Assembly (NCBI GenBank): GCA_017881725.1
Contig: JADGQO010000093.1
Location: 1-36,358, forward strand
Reading direction: 5' to 3'
Length of the DNA stretch: 36,358 nucleotides
DNA from: Fibrobacteria bacterium
GTDB taxonomy: Bacteria > Fibrobacterota > Fibrobacteria > UBA11236
The position numbers and the translations under genes are program-made. Positions 23,570-32,096 of this stretch are shown piece after piece (the stretch's first letter is position 1; every line of letters starts with the position of its first letter). The notes below the pieces were generated by a model. That model searched no databases and was not told where the DNA came from. It was given only the letters and a program-made list of their open reading frames with translations.

Positions 23570-23584
23570 TGGCCCGCGAGTTGC
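23570..23584 (+). promoter_or_regulatory. Sigma-54 promoter of the NtrC-type regulator gene
   Basis: TGGCCCGCGAGTTGC followed by T is an exact TGGC-N7-TTGC match. The C at -12 is only 16 bases before the ATG, so the predicted mRNA would start about four bases before the codon and lack the GGGAG site, as at hemN. Confidence 0.6.
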
Positions 23585-23599
23585 TTCCTTGGGAGTCCT

Positions 23600-24985
23600 A
23601 TGAAAAAGAAATTGCTCGTCCTTGATGACGAAAAGAGCATTGTCGAATCTCTGGGCCGGGCCCTGAACGGATTGGACATTGAAATCATCACCTGTTTGGA
23701 ACCGGAAAAAGCCCTGGGGCTGGCCAAAGAGCATGTGCCCCAAGTCGTCATTACGGATTTGAAAATGCCCAAGATGGACGGGCTTGAGGTTTTAGCCCGG
23801 CTGAAGGAATTCAACGCCAATATCCAGGTGATTATGATTACCGGCCACGGCACCATCGACGATGCCGTCAACGCCATGAAGCGCGGCGCCTATGATTTCA
23901 TCCCCAAGCCTTTCAATAAACAGGAAATCATCGCCGTTGTCAATCGCGCCTTTGAGAAAACCGCTCTTCTGGAAGAGAATTTCCTCCTCAAGGAAAAGCT
24001 GCGCCATACCCAATCGCCGTCCTTTGAATGGGGCAAGAACCGCGCGTTCAAGGCCTTGATCGACCGGGCCGCGCAAGCCGCCACGAGCGACGCGACCATT
24101 TTGATCCTCGGCGAATCCGGAACCGGTAAGGAAGTCCTGGCCCAATACATTTTCTCCAACTCTACCCGCGCCTTGAAACCGTTCATCACCGTCAACTGCG
24201 CGGCCATTCCGGAAAACCTGATGGAGTCGGAGCTGTTCGGCTACAAGAAAGGCTCTTTCACCGGCGCCTATTCTGACAAAAAGGGCCGTTTCCAGGAAGC
24301 CAACGGCGGCACCATTTTCCTCGATGAAATCGGGGAAATGCCCTTGCAGTTGCAATCGAAACTGCTGCGCATCCTGCAAGAGGGCGAAGTGAATCCGGTG
24401 GGCGGCCAAGCGCAGAAAGTGGATGTCCGCATCATCGCGGCGACCAATAAAAACCTGCGCAAGCTCGTGGAAGGCGGACAATTCCGCGAAGATTTGTTCT
24501 ATCGCCTGAACGTCATTCCGTTGCAAATCCCGCCCTTGCGCCAACGCCCCGAAGATCTGCACTCGCTCATCTCGTTCTTCATTTCCAAGTATTGCAAGAA
24601 GAACAAGAAATCGAATCTTTCCCTATCGGCCGATTCCCTGCGCCTCATGGAAAACTATTCCTGGCCCGGCAACGTGCGCGAATTGGAAAATGCCATCGAA
24701 CGCGCCGTAATCCTATGCCTGGGACATCAAATCACTCCCGAGGATCTGCCCGACGAACTCAGCAATGGAGAAGGCTCCGGCCTGCAATTCAATCTCGGAT
24801 CCGGCATGACGCTGGAAGAAATCGAATTGACCGTGATCCAGAACTCCCTCAAGAAAAACCATGGCGACAAAGCCCGCACGGCCGAAGAGCTGGGCATCAG
24901 CCTGCGCACCATTTATCGCAAATTGGACGCGGTGGCGGCCCATCAGGAGCAGGGTTTGGCCCGTAAAGCCGAAGCCGAGGAGTAA
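23600..24985 (+). CDS. NtrC-family sigma-54-dependent response regulator
   Basis: A 461-residue enhancer-binding protein. The receiver domain (1-120) has Asp9/Asp10, phospho-acceptor Asp53, Thr81 and Lys103. The AAA+ domain (about 145-375) has Walker A GESGTGKE (171-178), the sigma-54 contact loop as GSFTGA (218-223; Ser replaces the usual Ala, a variant seen in working regulators), Walker B IFLDEIGEM and arginine-finger region RQRPEDL. The C-terminal Fis-type helix-turn-helix (about 420-443, GDKARTAEELGISLRTIYRKL) should bind a dyad. ATG 23600 gives the correct first strand of the receiver; an in-frame extension to 23552 is rejected. It is divergent from its likely kinase. Nearby sigma-54 elements make it the obvious candidate controller. 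Confidence 0.95.
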   Translation: MKKKLLVLDDEKSIVESLGRALNGLDIEIITCLEPEKALGLAKEHVPQVVITDLKMPKMDGLEVLARLKEFNANIQVIMITGHGTIDDAVNAMKRGAYDFIPKPFNKQEIIAVVNRAFEKTALLEENFLLKEKLRHTQSPSFEWGKNRAFKALIDRAAQAATSDATILILGESGTGKEVLAQYIFSNSTRALKPFITVNCAAIPENLMESELFGYKKGSFTGAYSDKKGRFQEANGGTIFLDEIGEMPLQLQSKLLRILQEGEVNPVGGQAQKVDVRIIAATNKNLRKLVEGGQFREDLFYRLNVIPLQIPPLRQRPEDLHSLISFFISKYCKKNKKSNLSLSADSLRLMENYSWPGNVRELENAIERAVILCLGHQITPEDLPDELSNGEGSGLQFNLGSGMTLEEIELTVIQNSLKKNHGDKARTAEELGISLRTIYRKLDAVAAHQEQGLARKAEAEE

Positions 24986-25042
24986 GCTGCTAAGGAGTTC
25001 GCTGCACCTTGGACTCCCAAACCCGAAGCGCCGGACGCGTTC

Positions 25043-25063
25043 GCGGAATCCCCCGGGTTCCGC
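25043..25063. terminator. Hairpin between convergent ntrC-type and algJ-type genes
   Basis: GCGGAA/TTCCGC with an inner CCC/GGG pair makes a stem of about nine base pairs with one bulge in the 114-base gap between convergent genes. There is no adjacent T-run; a run of six T follows about 20 bases later on the plus strand. Confidence 0.4.
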
Positions 25064-25099
25064 AACCGACTGACGTCTATGGGATTTTTCAGCCCCCTG

Positions 25100-26272
25100 T
25101 TACGGCAATTCCTGAACTTGCCATCCTTTGGAGCCGAACCGCAAGTCACGCTCCACGAAAGTCCAAACCACCAATTTTTTGTCCTTCAGCAATTCCCCGC
25201 GACGAGCCAATTGCTGCCGCACCACGGTGGAAGCGCCGCCGTCATTGACGATGGAGGCCAACGGCCGGTTCAGGCGGTAAGCCACATGCGCGATGACTCC
25301 CGCGCTGCCGGGCGCGTCGGTCTGGTAAATGCGCGAAAAGCTGTCGCCGAGCCATAGGATGGGGGAGGCGGGATCGTCCTTGTAGGGTGCGCCAGTCAAT
25401 ACTTCGATGACCCGATCGGCCTTCACGTTTTCCAAGGCCCAGATTTTTTTCCGATCGGGCACCTTGGTCATCTCGGCGATGTCGCCCCAGCGATCCACTA
25501 GGGTATCCTGCAAAGCGAACTTGGGTACCTGGGACGTTACCGTAGCTTGCGGGATAACCCCTAAATCCCGGATGGCCCTGGCCACGATGTCGGCCGCGAC
25601 CTCCAATCCCTGCGGCGTCCAATGCGTATCGCGTCTCAGGTAGAGCTGCGGTGCGCCTTTGGCCTTGGCCTCCATGAGCGGCCCGAACAAATCCGCCACG
25701 TGGAAACCCTGGGCGCGCAAATCGTCGATCAGCGCCCGGGTAGGCGAGACGGGGCTGCCTTGGAATCCCGCGTAGAGCTTTTCCGGGTAAATCGACGGCT
25801 TGCCGGGAATGGGAATCAGCAGCAATTCGATGCCGCGCGCCTTGAGGCGATCGCGGAAATCCGTGATGGCCACGCGCGGGTCGCGCAGGTTCACGCGCTT
25901 GCCCTCGATCAAAGTGTCGAACGCGCCTTTATAGAAGCGCTCGTCCGTGTAAGGCGGTTGCAACAAATAGTCCACGTCCTGATTGTAGAACAACCAGTCC
26001 TCCGCGCCTTGGACCGACTTGGGCGCCATTTCCCCGAGCAGGTTGTAGCGGAGTTGGAGCGTGGGCGGGCGGAGCCATTTGGCGAACACGCTGCGATCCT
26101 TGGCGTTGTCGTCCCAATGATGGAGGTTTTCCTTGGTGGGGGATTTTCGGAACAGATCGAGAACGTGGGGCGCGTCCTTGTCGACGGTCATTTCGTGAAT
26201 TGATTGGAAGAGCGGGAAACCCGCGCAGACGGCGAGCAGGGCGGCGACGAATGTCCATTCTAGCTTGCGCAT
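25100..26272 (-). CDS. AlgJ/AlgX-like SGNH O-acetyltransferase
   Basis: A 390-residue protein with an N-terminal signal or anchor (WTFVAALLAVCAGFPLF) and an AlgJ/AlgX-type SGNH-hydrolase fold: DTHW at 215-218 supplies the catalytic Asp and His, and WLGDSFS (308-313) the Ser311 nucleophile. Such proteins accept acetyl groups from an AlgI-type membrane protein and place them on an exported polysaccharide in the periplasm. It lies seven bases behind the algI-like gene on the same strand. No polymer synthase or glycosyltransferase is seen nearby, so the substrate is unknown. Confidence 0.85.
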   Translation of the reverse strand: MRKLEWTFVAALLAVCAGFPLFQSIHEMTVDKDAPHVLDLFRKSPTKENLHHWDDNAKDRSVFAKWLRPPTLQLRYNLLGEMAPKSVQGAEDWLFYNQDVDYLLQPPYTDERFYKGAFDTLIEGKRVNLRDPRVAITDFRDRLKARGIELLLIPIPGKPSIYPEKLYAGFQGSPVSPTRALIDDLRAQGFHVADLFGPLMEAKAKGAPQLYLRRDTHWTPQGLEVAADIVARAIRDLGVIPQATVTSQVPKFALQDTLVDRWGDIAEMTKVPDRKKIWALENVKADRVIEVLTGAPYKDDPASPILWLGDSFSRIYQTDAPGSAGVIAHVAYRLNRPLASIVNDGGASTVVRQQLARRGELLKDKKLVVWTFVERDLRFGSKGWQVQELP

Positions 26273-26279
26273 GGGGCCC

Positions 26280-27713
26280 TCAGAATTGGAAATACAGGAA
26301 CGGGTTGAAGGCCTGGGTGTACATCATGACGACGCCCACGAGGAAAACGCCGAAGCCCACGGCGAATTTGGGCCAGGTCAAGGTGCGGCAGAACTCATAG
26401 CTTTGCACGGGTTGCACCACCGCGACCGCGCAGATGGCCATGTCCAAAAGGTTGTGGAACTGGTAAATCTCCGCCTTGAGCAAATCCGCGAAGGGTCCCG
26501 GCTGCGTCATTCCAAACATTGCGGCCAGATAATGGAAGGCATGCGGCAAGCCGTCGGCGCGGAAAAATACCCAGGTGATCAGCACGACGAAAAACGTGAA
26601 GGCCACGCGGACTTGGCGCGGCAAGTTGGCGTAAAACGGTTTTTTCCCGCCCCAGCGTTCCAGCCCCAACATGGTGCCATGAATGGCTCCCCAAAAAATA
26701 AACTGCCATTGCGCCCCATGCCAGAAGCCGCCCAGCAGCATCACCAAAGCCAAGTTGATATAGGTGCGCCGTTCGCCTTTGCGGTTTCCGCCCAAAGAGA
26801 TGTACAGATATTCGCGCAGCCAGGTCGACAACGAAATGTGCCAGCGCCGCCAGAAATCCGTGATGGAATCGGAATGATAAGGAGCGTTGAAATTACGAAT
26901 GAGTTCGAACCCGAACATCATGCCCAAGCCCAAAGCCATCACAGAGTAGCCGTTGAAATCGAAATAGATCTGGAACGCGTAGGCCAGCACGCCCCACCAA
27001 GCGTCCATGGCGTGCGGAGACTGGGCCGCGAAAGCCGCGTCCGCAATGCGGCCCACAGGGTTGGCCAGCAGGATTTTCATGCCAAAGCCGACGAAGAAAA
27101 GCATTACCCCGCGCGCGAACAGATTAAGCGAATGGGTGCGGGAATGCAATTGCTGGGACAGCACGTTGTAGCGCAGGATAGGCCCGGCCACAAGCTGCGG
27201 GAACAGGGACACGAAGCACGAGAAGTCCGCGAAGGATTTCACCGGCCGCTCGCCGCGGTAGATGTCGATGATATAGCTCATGCTGTGGAAGGTGTAGAAG
27301 GAAATGCCGATGGGGAAGGCGATTTGCAGCACGCTGAAAACCGGCTGCCCGACCAGGGACAGGAGATGATTGAGGTTGACTTGGGTGAAGACGCCGTATT
27401 TGAATACGCCCAGCAAGCCCAGGTTCATGACCATGGACACAGCCAACACCAGTTTTCGGCGGCGTGGGGCGATGTCGTCGCGACCCAGGTAAATTCCGAA
27501 CAAGTAGTCCGCCACGTTCGTGAACATCATCGGTAACACGAACCAAGGCTCGAACCACGAATAGAAAAGGTAACCCATGAGGGTCAGCCAAAGATTGCGC
27601 ATCCAATACCGGGACCGGCCCGGCTTGGGATTCTTGTCGAAGGGAATGAGGTAATAAACGGCCAGGACCAGAGGCAGGAAGTAATACAGGAACATGTCTT
27701 CCGTGAAAACCAT
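26280..27713 (-). CDS. MBOAT-family AlgI-like acetyltransferase
   Basis: A 477-residue polytopic membrane protein of the MBOAT family. Conserved features are FPIGISFYTFHSMSYIID (about 133-150), FPQLVAGPILRY, FDFNGYSVMALG, the RRWHISLSTWLREYLYISLGGN segment (His292) and LGGFWHGAQW with the likely catalytic His332. It moves acetyl groups across the cytoplasmic membrane for the adjacent AlgJ/X-like protein. The start is ATG 27713. The pair is a minimal O-acetylation module; in alginate systems more genes (algF, algL and others) are present, but not here. Confidence 0.93.
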   Translation of the reverse strand: MVFTEDMFLYYFLPLVLAVYYLIPFDKNPKPGRSRYWMRNLWLTLMGYLFYSWFEPWFVLPMMFTNVADYLFGIYLGRDDIAPRRRKLVLAVSMVMNLGLLGVFKYGVFTQVNLNHLLSLVGQPVFSVLQIAFPIGISFYTFHSMSYIIDIYRGERPVKSFADFSCFVSLFPQLVAGPILRYNVLSQQLHSRTHSLNLFARGVMLFFVGFGMKILLANPVGRIADAAFAAQSPHAMDAWWGVLAYAFQIYFDFNGYSVMALGLGMMFGFELIRNFNAPYHSDSITDFWRRWHISLSTWLREYLYISLGGNRKGERRTYINLALVMLLGGFWHGAQWQFIFWGAIHGTMLGLERWGGKKPFYANLPRQVRVAFTFFVVLITWVFFRADGLPHAFHYLAAMFGMTQPGPFADLLKAEIYQFHNLLDMAICAVAVVQPVQSYEFCRTLTWPKFAVGFGVFLVGVVMMYTQAFNPFLYFQF

Positions 27714-27762
27714 TTTTCTCCCCAGCCAACCGTACTCTCGCGGTCACGCCGTATTCTGCGTG

Positions 27763-28791
27763 TTACTCTTCGATGTAGATGTCGGGCCAGCGATCGTTTC
27801 CGGTATGATAGGTCAGGCGCGCCGATTTCTCGGGCGGGTCACCGATTTTCCACAGGAAAATTTCGTAATCGGCCAGGTCATGGTCGTGGCCGTACTGCGT
27901 GATGCCCCAAATCATATAGTCGGCTTTGGGCGACATGCGCGGAAAGTATTCATGGGAGCGCCGTCCCGGCATGTCCATGAACACGATGCTCTTCCCGTCG
28001 ATTTTCCCGTCGTCGATTTTTCCGTGCGTCCCGTCTTCCTTGATGTTGAAGGCGAAAATGGACGTCCCGCCGATGCCGGATTCATTGACGCGTATGCAGC
28101 GATGCGAGTTGGGAAAAAAGCTGAACTGGCAGCCGTTGCCGGAAGTGAAATATTTGTGGGTCTCCAAATTGAGGATGCCCGTTTCGCGTTGGCCGCCGCG
28201 CAAGGTAAGCGCCAGGAATTTGCGATCGTCGGACAAGGTGGGATGCTGGACCAATCCGCCTTTCAAATCCTTGTCGCCGTCCACGAGCAAGGCTTCGCCG
28301 GTGCCATCTGGATTGCAGAGAAAGACCTTGGTTCCCCGCGAGTACAGGATGTTTTTTCCGTCGCGCGTCCAATTGGCCCATGTGGAATTGGGGATCAACA
28401 ACTTTTCTTCCGTGCCGTCGGTATTGATGACCCAGGTGTCCCAGCGCTCCGGATAATTCGCATCCGTCTCGATGGTCCAATCCAGTTTCGATCGCGTGAA
28501 GAGCACGCGCTTGCCATCCGGCGAGAAATGCGAAAACCAATCGGTCTTGGGGCCTTTGGTGAGTGGATGCATCTCGCTGCCGTCGATGTTCATGATGTAG
28601 ATGTCGTGATTCCCATCACGCGAGGTAGACCAGATGACCTTGCCTTTCAAATGCTCGGTCAGGGCTTTGCGCGTCGCTTCCTCGGCCGGCTCCGGCGTCA
28701 CGGGTTTGCCTTTGGGAGGTCCGGCGTGTGCCAAACCGACAAGCAGGCTTCCGACGGCCAGAGCGAGGGAAAAATTTTTCTTTTTCGGCAT
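27763..28791 (-). CDS. Secreted TolB-like beta-propeller protein
   Basis: A 342-residue exported protein with signal peptide MPKKKNFSLALAVGSLLVGLA. The rest is made of TolB/WD40-like blades: STSRDGNHDIYIMNIDG, FSPDGKRVLFTRSK, WTRDGKNILYSRGTKVFL, MSPKADYMIWGITQYG. Such propellers usually bind proteins or sugars in the periplasm. ATG 28791 is chosen because AGGAG is seven bases upstream; ATG 28797 is too close to it and longer readings have no ribosome-binding site. It may be in one unit with the algI/algJ pair behind it (49 bases). Function unknown. Confidence 0.78.
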   Translation of the reverse strand: MPKKKNFSLALAVGSLLVGLAHAGPPKGKPVTPEPAEEATRKALTEHLKGKVIWSTSRDGNHDIYIMNIDGSEMHPLTKGPKTDWFSHFSPDGKRVLFTRSKLDWTIETDANYPERWDTWVINTDGTEEKLLIPNSTWANWTRDGKNILYSRGTKVFLCNPDGTGEALLVDGDKDLKGGLVQHPTLSDDRKFLALTLRGGQRETGILNLETHKYFTSGNGCQFSFFPNSHRCIRVNESGIGGTSIFAFNIKEDGTHGKIDDGKIDGKSIVFMDMPGRRSHEYFPRMSPKADYMIWGITQYGHDHDLADYEIFLWKIGDPPEKSARLTYHTGNDRWPDIYIEE

Positions 28792-29019
28792 GGTCATTCT
28801 CCTAAACGCATGATTCGTTATAACGGCGTTCAAAATAAAAAAGCGGTTCGCTTCTGCCCATGTCAATCGGCCGGATCATCGGAAAAACCTCGCTATGCGG
28901 CGGGAGGCTGGAAAACCTTTGGATGCACCCGAAACTTACACGTTACCCCGGCGCGAAACCTCTTGCTAACGGATGGACGCGGCATTAACTTGGTTCTCAA
29001 CCATAAACCCGGAAGGCCT

Positions 29020-29499
29020 ATGCAAATTCAGATTCGAAAGCTTATCCCGTCCTTGGCCGTCGCCGCCGCAGCGTGCCTAACCGGCTTCGCCGTCTCCGCT
29101 TGCAATTCCACTAGCTCCGCCGACAATGCGCAAATCACCTTAACGGCTCCTAAGGACGGATCGGCATTTAAGGTAGGCGCTAAAGTGCATATTACTTGGA
29201 CTACGCATAGCGATCCAAACGATCCAATCAATGCTGTGGACGTCATGGTTTCGCCCGACAGCGGAAATTCATGGTCCTATATAAAAAGCGATAGCGCAAA
29301 CAACGCCCATTCAGTGACTCCGGACATGACCTCGGAGTGGGAACATTTCGCATGGACCGTTCCCGATTCCATTAACGTCAGTGGAAAAAAATTTGGTGCA
29401 GTCGGAATAAAGCGTTGCCTTCTTAAAGTCGAGCAGTATTCAACCACCAACCCATTGAAAAGATCCAAATTGGTTGGCTTTACCATTTCCGCCCGGTAA
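29020..29499 (+). CDS. Small lipoprotein with an Ig-like (Kre9/KNH-type) domain
   Basis: A 159-residue lipoprotein: signal peptide with lipobox VSAC (Cys28), then one beta-rich domain. ITLTAPKDGSAFKVGAKVHI, WTVPDSI and VSPDSGNSW resemble Ser-Thr-rich KNH/Kre9-type extracellular domains, often linked to cell-surface polysaccharide binding; this resemblance is my recognition, not a search. GGAAGG precedes ATG 29020. A much longer open frame reading into it from 27694 is a shadow of the opposite strand. Its last 20 bases overlap the convergent esterase gene. Confidence 0.75.
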   Translation: MQIQIRKLIPSLAVAAAACLTGFAVSACNSTSSADNAQITLTAPKDGSAFKVGAKVHITWTTHSDPNDPINAVDVMVSPDSGNSWSYIKSDSANNAHSVTPDMTSEWEHFAWTVPDSINVSGKKFGAVGIKRCLLKVEQYSTTNPLKRSKLVGFTISAR

Positions 29500-30487
29500 T
29501 CAGGTACAATCCCGATCCAATCTTGATCCGCTCCTGTCCTTCCATCGGCAGGAGCATCGGCGCTTCCGGCGTTTTCCCGGCCTTAACCAACGGCATCGCG
29601 ATGTTGGCGCTGCTTGAAGGCGGAGGGAACCACGATTTGGTTTGAATCATGGCCGCCAGGCGCTTGGCGAATTCCGGCTGGCCTTTGGTGGCGGTATAAT
29701 GATGATCGTCCAACATATCGATCCCCACGGAATTGATGGTCGCCGAGAGCGTCAATTTGGTGGGCAGAAGTTTGATCTGGGACGCGATAATGGCCGGCCA
29801 GGGTAAGGTGGTCGCGAAATTACCCGAGGCTCCCGCTTCGTATTCTCCCATCAGGAAAGGCATATTCGGCAATCCCATATCCGCCCGGAAATCGGTGGCC
29901 ATTTGGCTGATGTCATTCGAAAAGCGGTTGCACACCGTGTCGCTGGTGCGCGTCGCTTCCACCGAGCCGAGCATGCAAATCAAACCGCCGAAGGTCGCGT
30001 CATTTTTTGTGGCATTGACGGCCGTGACCAATTGGGAGTAGAGCGTGGTGCCTTTCCAGAATCGATTTTGATCAGCGGGAAGATTGGAGGTATTGAGTCC
30101 GCTGTTCGCGCCTCGGCACGTCGAAGACAGGCTCGCGTCGTTGATGATTCCGAAATAATAATCGGGATAGGCTGCGGCCATGGCTTTGATGAATGGCATG
30201 CTCGGTCCACCGCTGCCGTTGCCGGACAATCCGTTTTTCATGGCGCCGGGCGTCTCTTTTGCGAGCACCCAGGTTTTGGTGGAGTACCATTGGTAATTCC
30301 AGCCGTGAGGGATCGAGGTTCCGTCGGAGTTCCGGTAATCTTCGCCGGCCATATTGGAATGCCCGATGCACAAGTACACGATGAATTTGTCCTTGGGGAC
30401 GTCCACGCCGCCCAGCATGATGGCTTGCGCCGACAGGGTGGGCAGCAGAATTGAAAGGCAGAACCGGATGGTTTTACCGACGTTCAT
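29480..30487 (-). CDS. Secreted SASA-domain carbohydrate esterase (CE6-like)
   Basis: A 335-residue exported protein with signal peptide (GKTIRFCLSILLPTLSAQA). KFIVYLCIGHSNMAGED carries the GxSNM nucleophile motif (Ser44) of sialate/acetylxylan esterases (SASA, PF03629-type); GGLICMLGSVEATRT occupies the place of the usual QGE block, and DDHHYTATKGQPEFAKRLA supplies the Asp/His near the C-terminal part. It probably removes acetyl groups from a polysaccharide. ATG 30487 with GGGGA upstream is chosen over longer readings. Next to O-acetyltransferase genes, it suggests control of acetylation, but it could equally act on plant xylan. Confidence 0.82.
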   Translation of the reverse strand: MNVGKTIRFCLSILLPTLSAQAIMLGGVDVPKDKFIVYLCIGHSNMAGEDYRNSDGTSIPHGWNYQWYSTKTWVLAKETPGAMKNGLSGNGSGGPSMPFIKAMAAAYPDYYFGIINDASLSSTCRGANSGLNTSNLPADQNRFWKGTTLYSQLVTAVNATKNDATFGGLICMLGSVEATRTSDTVCNRFSNDISQMATDFRADMGLPNMPFLMGEYEAGASGNFATTLPWPAIIASQIKLLPTKLTLSATINSVGIDMLDDHHYTATKGQPEFAKRLAAMIQTKSWFPPPSSSANIAMPLVKAGKTPEAPMLLPMEGQERIKIGSGLYLITGRKW

Positions 30488-30770
30488 TTTTGATTTCCCC
30501 AAAATTTGCTCCAGTCTTTCGGGCCGCAATCGATCGGTGAAATGCCGAGTGACGCATACAGGGACGATTCCATGGCCGTACTTCCCGTTGCACGATTCCA
30601 ATCTAGGGCCCCACCGCAAGCTCCGCCCGGCGAATTTTAACCTGATTTCGGGTAGTCAGACCTTTTTAAGAGGTTTGAAAGGAAAAAAGACATTTTCTTG
30701 GGTTTCCTGGACAAAGAGTCGGTGGCGCGGCGTAGCGGATTATGTTAAATATGGAAAAAGGAAACGGCGC

Positions 30771-31979
30771 ATGAAAATGAAGTCTTTATTGTTAATCGTA
30801 TCGACGAGCCTGGTTTTATTATCCTGCCAGAAAAGCACCGAACCGGATCCCACTATTCTTACCGTAGTTTGCGACAGCGCTTCGGTCCTCAAACCGGGGG
30901 TTACCTCCCCGTCGAAACATAAGTTCGCCACACATCTTAAGGGGGCATCCTTGTCCGCCATACCCGATGTGACGCTGGCAAGCGCCGATTCCGTGAAGGC
31001 TTTTTTCGGCGGCAAGCGGGTTAAATTCGTCGTAGCGACCAACCGGAAAATGTATTTGGTCGACTATGCCGGAGGCGCTCCGGTGATTTCCCGCATTTCG
31101 CACGATGACGAAGCGCTGGACTCCACCATCGGTTCGATCAACAGCCCCCTGTTTTCCAAAGACGGAAAAAAAATCGTCTTCGCGGGCACGGCGTTGGGCA
31201 AGCCCGCATTCGTGCAAGACGCCGTGGCGGGCGACTCCACTGCCTTGCGCGTGCCTTTGGATCCGCAGGCCCATGTCACCGCCGATCCGCATTGGCATTC
31301 CGAAGGCGGCAAGGATTACGTCTACTTCGCCACTCTCGCCGCGTTGATTGGTTACTCCGATCATTGCCATCAAATCCCCGGCGCCACCTATCGTCGCGAA
31401 ATCACCGGGGACACCTCCTTCGGGCCCATCGAATTGACCGGCATTCCCGGGGCCTATCGCGGCGGCGTTTCGCAGGACGGCAATTGGGTGGGTACCTCGT
31501 ATGCTACCTCGGCGCTTTACGATAAATCATCCGATGTTACCCATGAGTTGGCCGGCGGACATCAGCAATGCAATCCCTCCATGAACCCGTTTCCCGTTGG
31601 CAGTAAACACATGGACTATATGATGATCCTGGCGTTCGGCGGCAATTACCTGACCATTACCGGCGACTCGGTGTCCGAAGCCTCGCATGAGAATTTCTGG
31701 ATTTATAATAAGGACAACAAAATTGTATGGCGCGCCAGCCGTCCGGACTCCATATTCTACCTGCAATGGGACAAACCGGAATGGTCCACGCATCCGAATT
31801 ACGCAACGGCCATCGCCATCCGGAATTCGGACAAAACCACCGGCGATGCTTATGTGGTGAAGGTCGGGGATTTGGCGGACGCGGACGAAGGCAAGCTGAA
31901 CAAGGCCCAGGGCTATTTGAAATTGGGCGAGGGCGGATTCAACAGCGAGTCCTATACCCACTTGTGGGTCGAACCCTAA
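30771..31979 (+). CDS. TolB-like beta-propeller lipoprotein
   Basis: A 402-residue lipoprotein with signal peptide and lipobox LLSC (Cys19). Blade-like motifs include KMYLVDYAGGAPVISRIS, PLFSKDGKKIVFAG, GGVSQDGNWVGTSYAT and KIVWRASRPDSI, related in style to the propeller at 27763-28791. Three Cys and several His near YSDHCHQIPG might form a metal or disulfide site. ATG 30771 has AGGA upstream; the frame open back to 30354 runs over the esterase leader and is not needed. Substrate unknown. The 283-base gap 30488-30770 holds the divergent leaders; I see no clear promoter or sigma-54 element. Confidence 0.75.
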   Translation: MKMKSLLLIVSTSLVLLSCQKSTEPDPTILTVVCDSASVLKPGVTSPSKHKFATHLKGASLSAIPDVTLASADSVKAFFGGKRVKFVVATNRKMYLVDYAGGAPVISRISHDDEALDSTIGSINSPLFSKDGKKIVFAGTALGKPAFVQDAVAGDSTALRVPLDPQAHVTADPHWHSEGGKDYVYFATLAALIGYSDHCHQIPGATYRREITGDTSFGPIELTGIPGAYRGGVSQDGNWVGTSYATSALYDKSSDVTHELAGGHQQCNPSMNPFPVGSKHMDYMMILAFGGNYLTITGDSVSEASHENFWIYNKDNKIVWRASRPDSIFYLQWDKPEWSTHPNYATAIAIRNSDKTTGDAYVVKVGDLADADEGKLNKAQGYLKLGEGGFNSESYTHLWVEP

Positions 31980-32096
31980 TCGAGAACACTTTATAACTAT
32001 TCTTTCGATGTCGGCGAATGCAGCCGGCGCGACGCTATTTCCCATTTGGGCCGAAGGACGTTGGCCCGCCAGAATGATCAGGAGGGATCCGTTTCC

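Noticed and set aside
27694..29019. 5' part of a 601-codon plus-strand frame ending in the small lipoprotein
   Set aside because: It lies antisense to the TolB-like gene; the real start, with ribosome-binding site and signal peptide, is at 29020.
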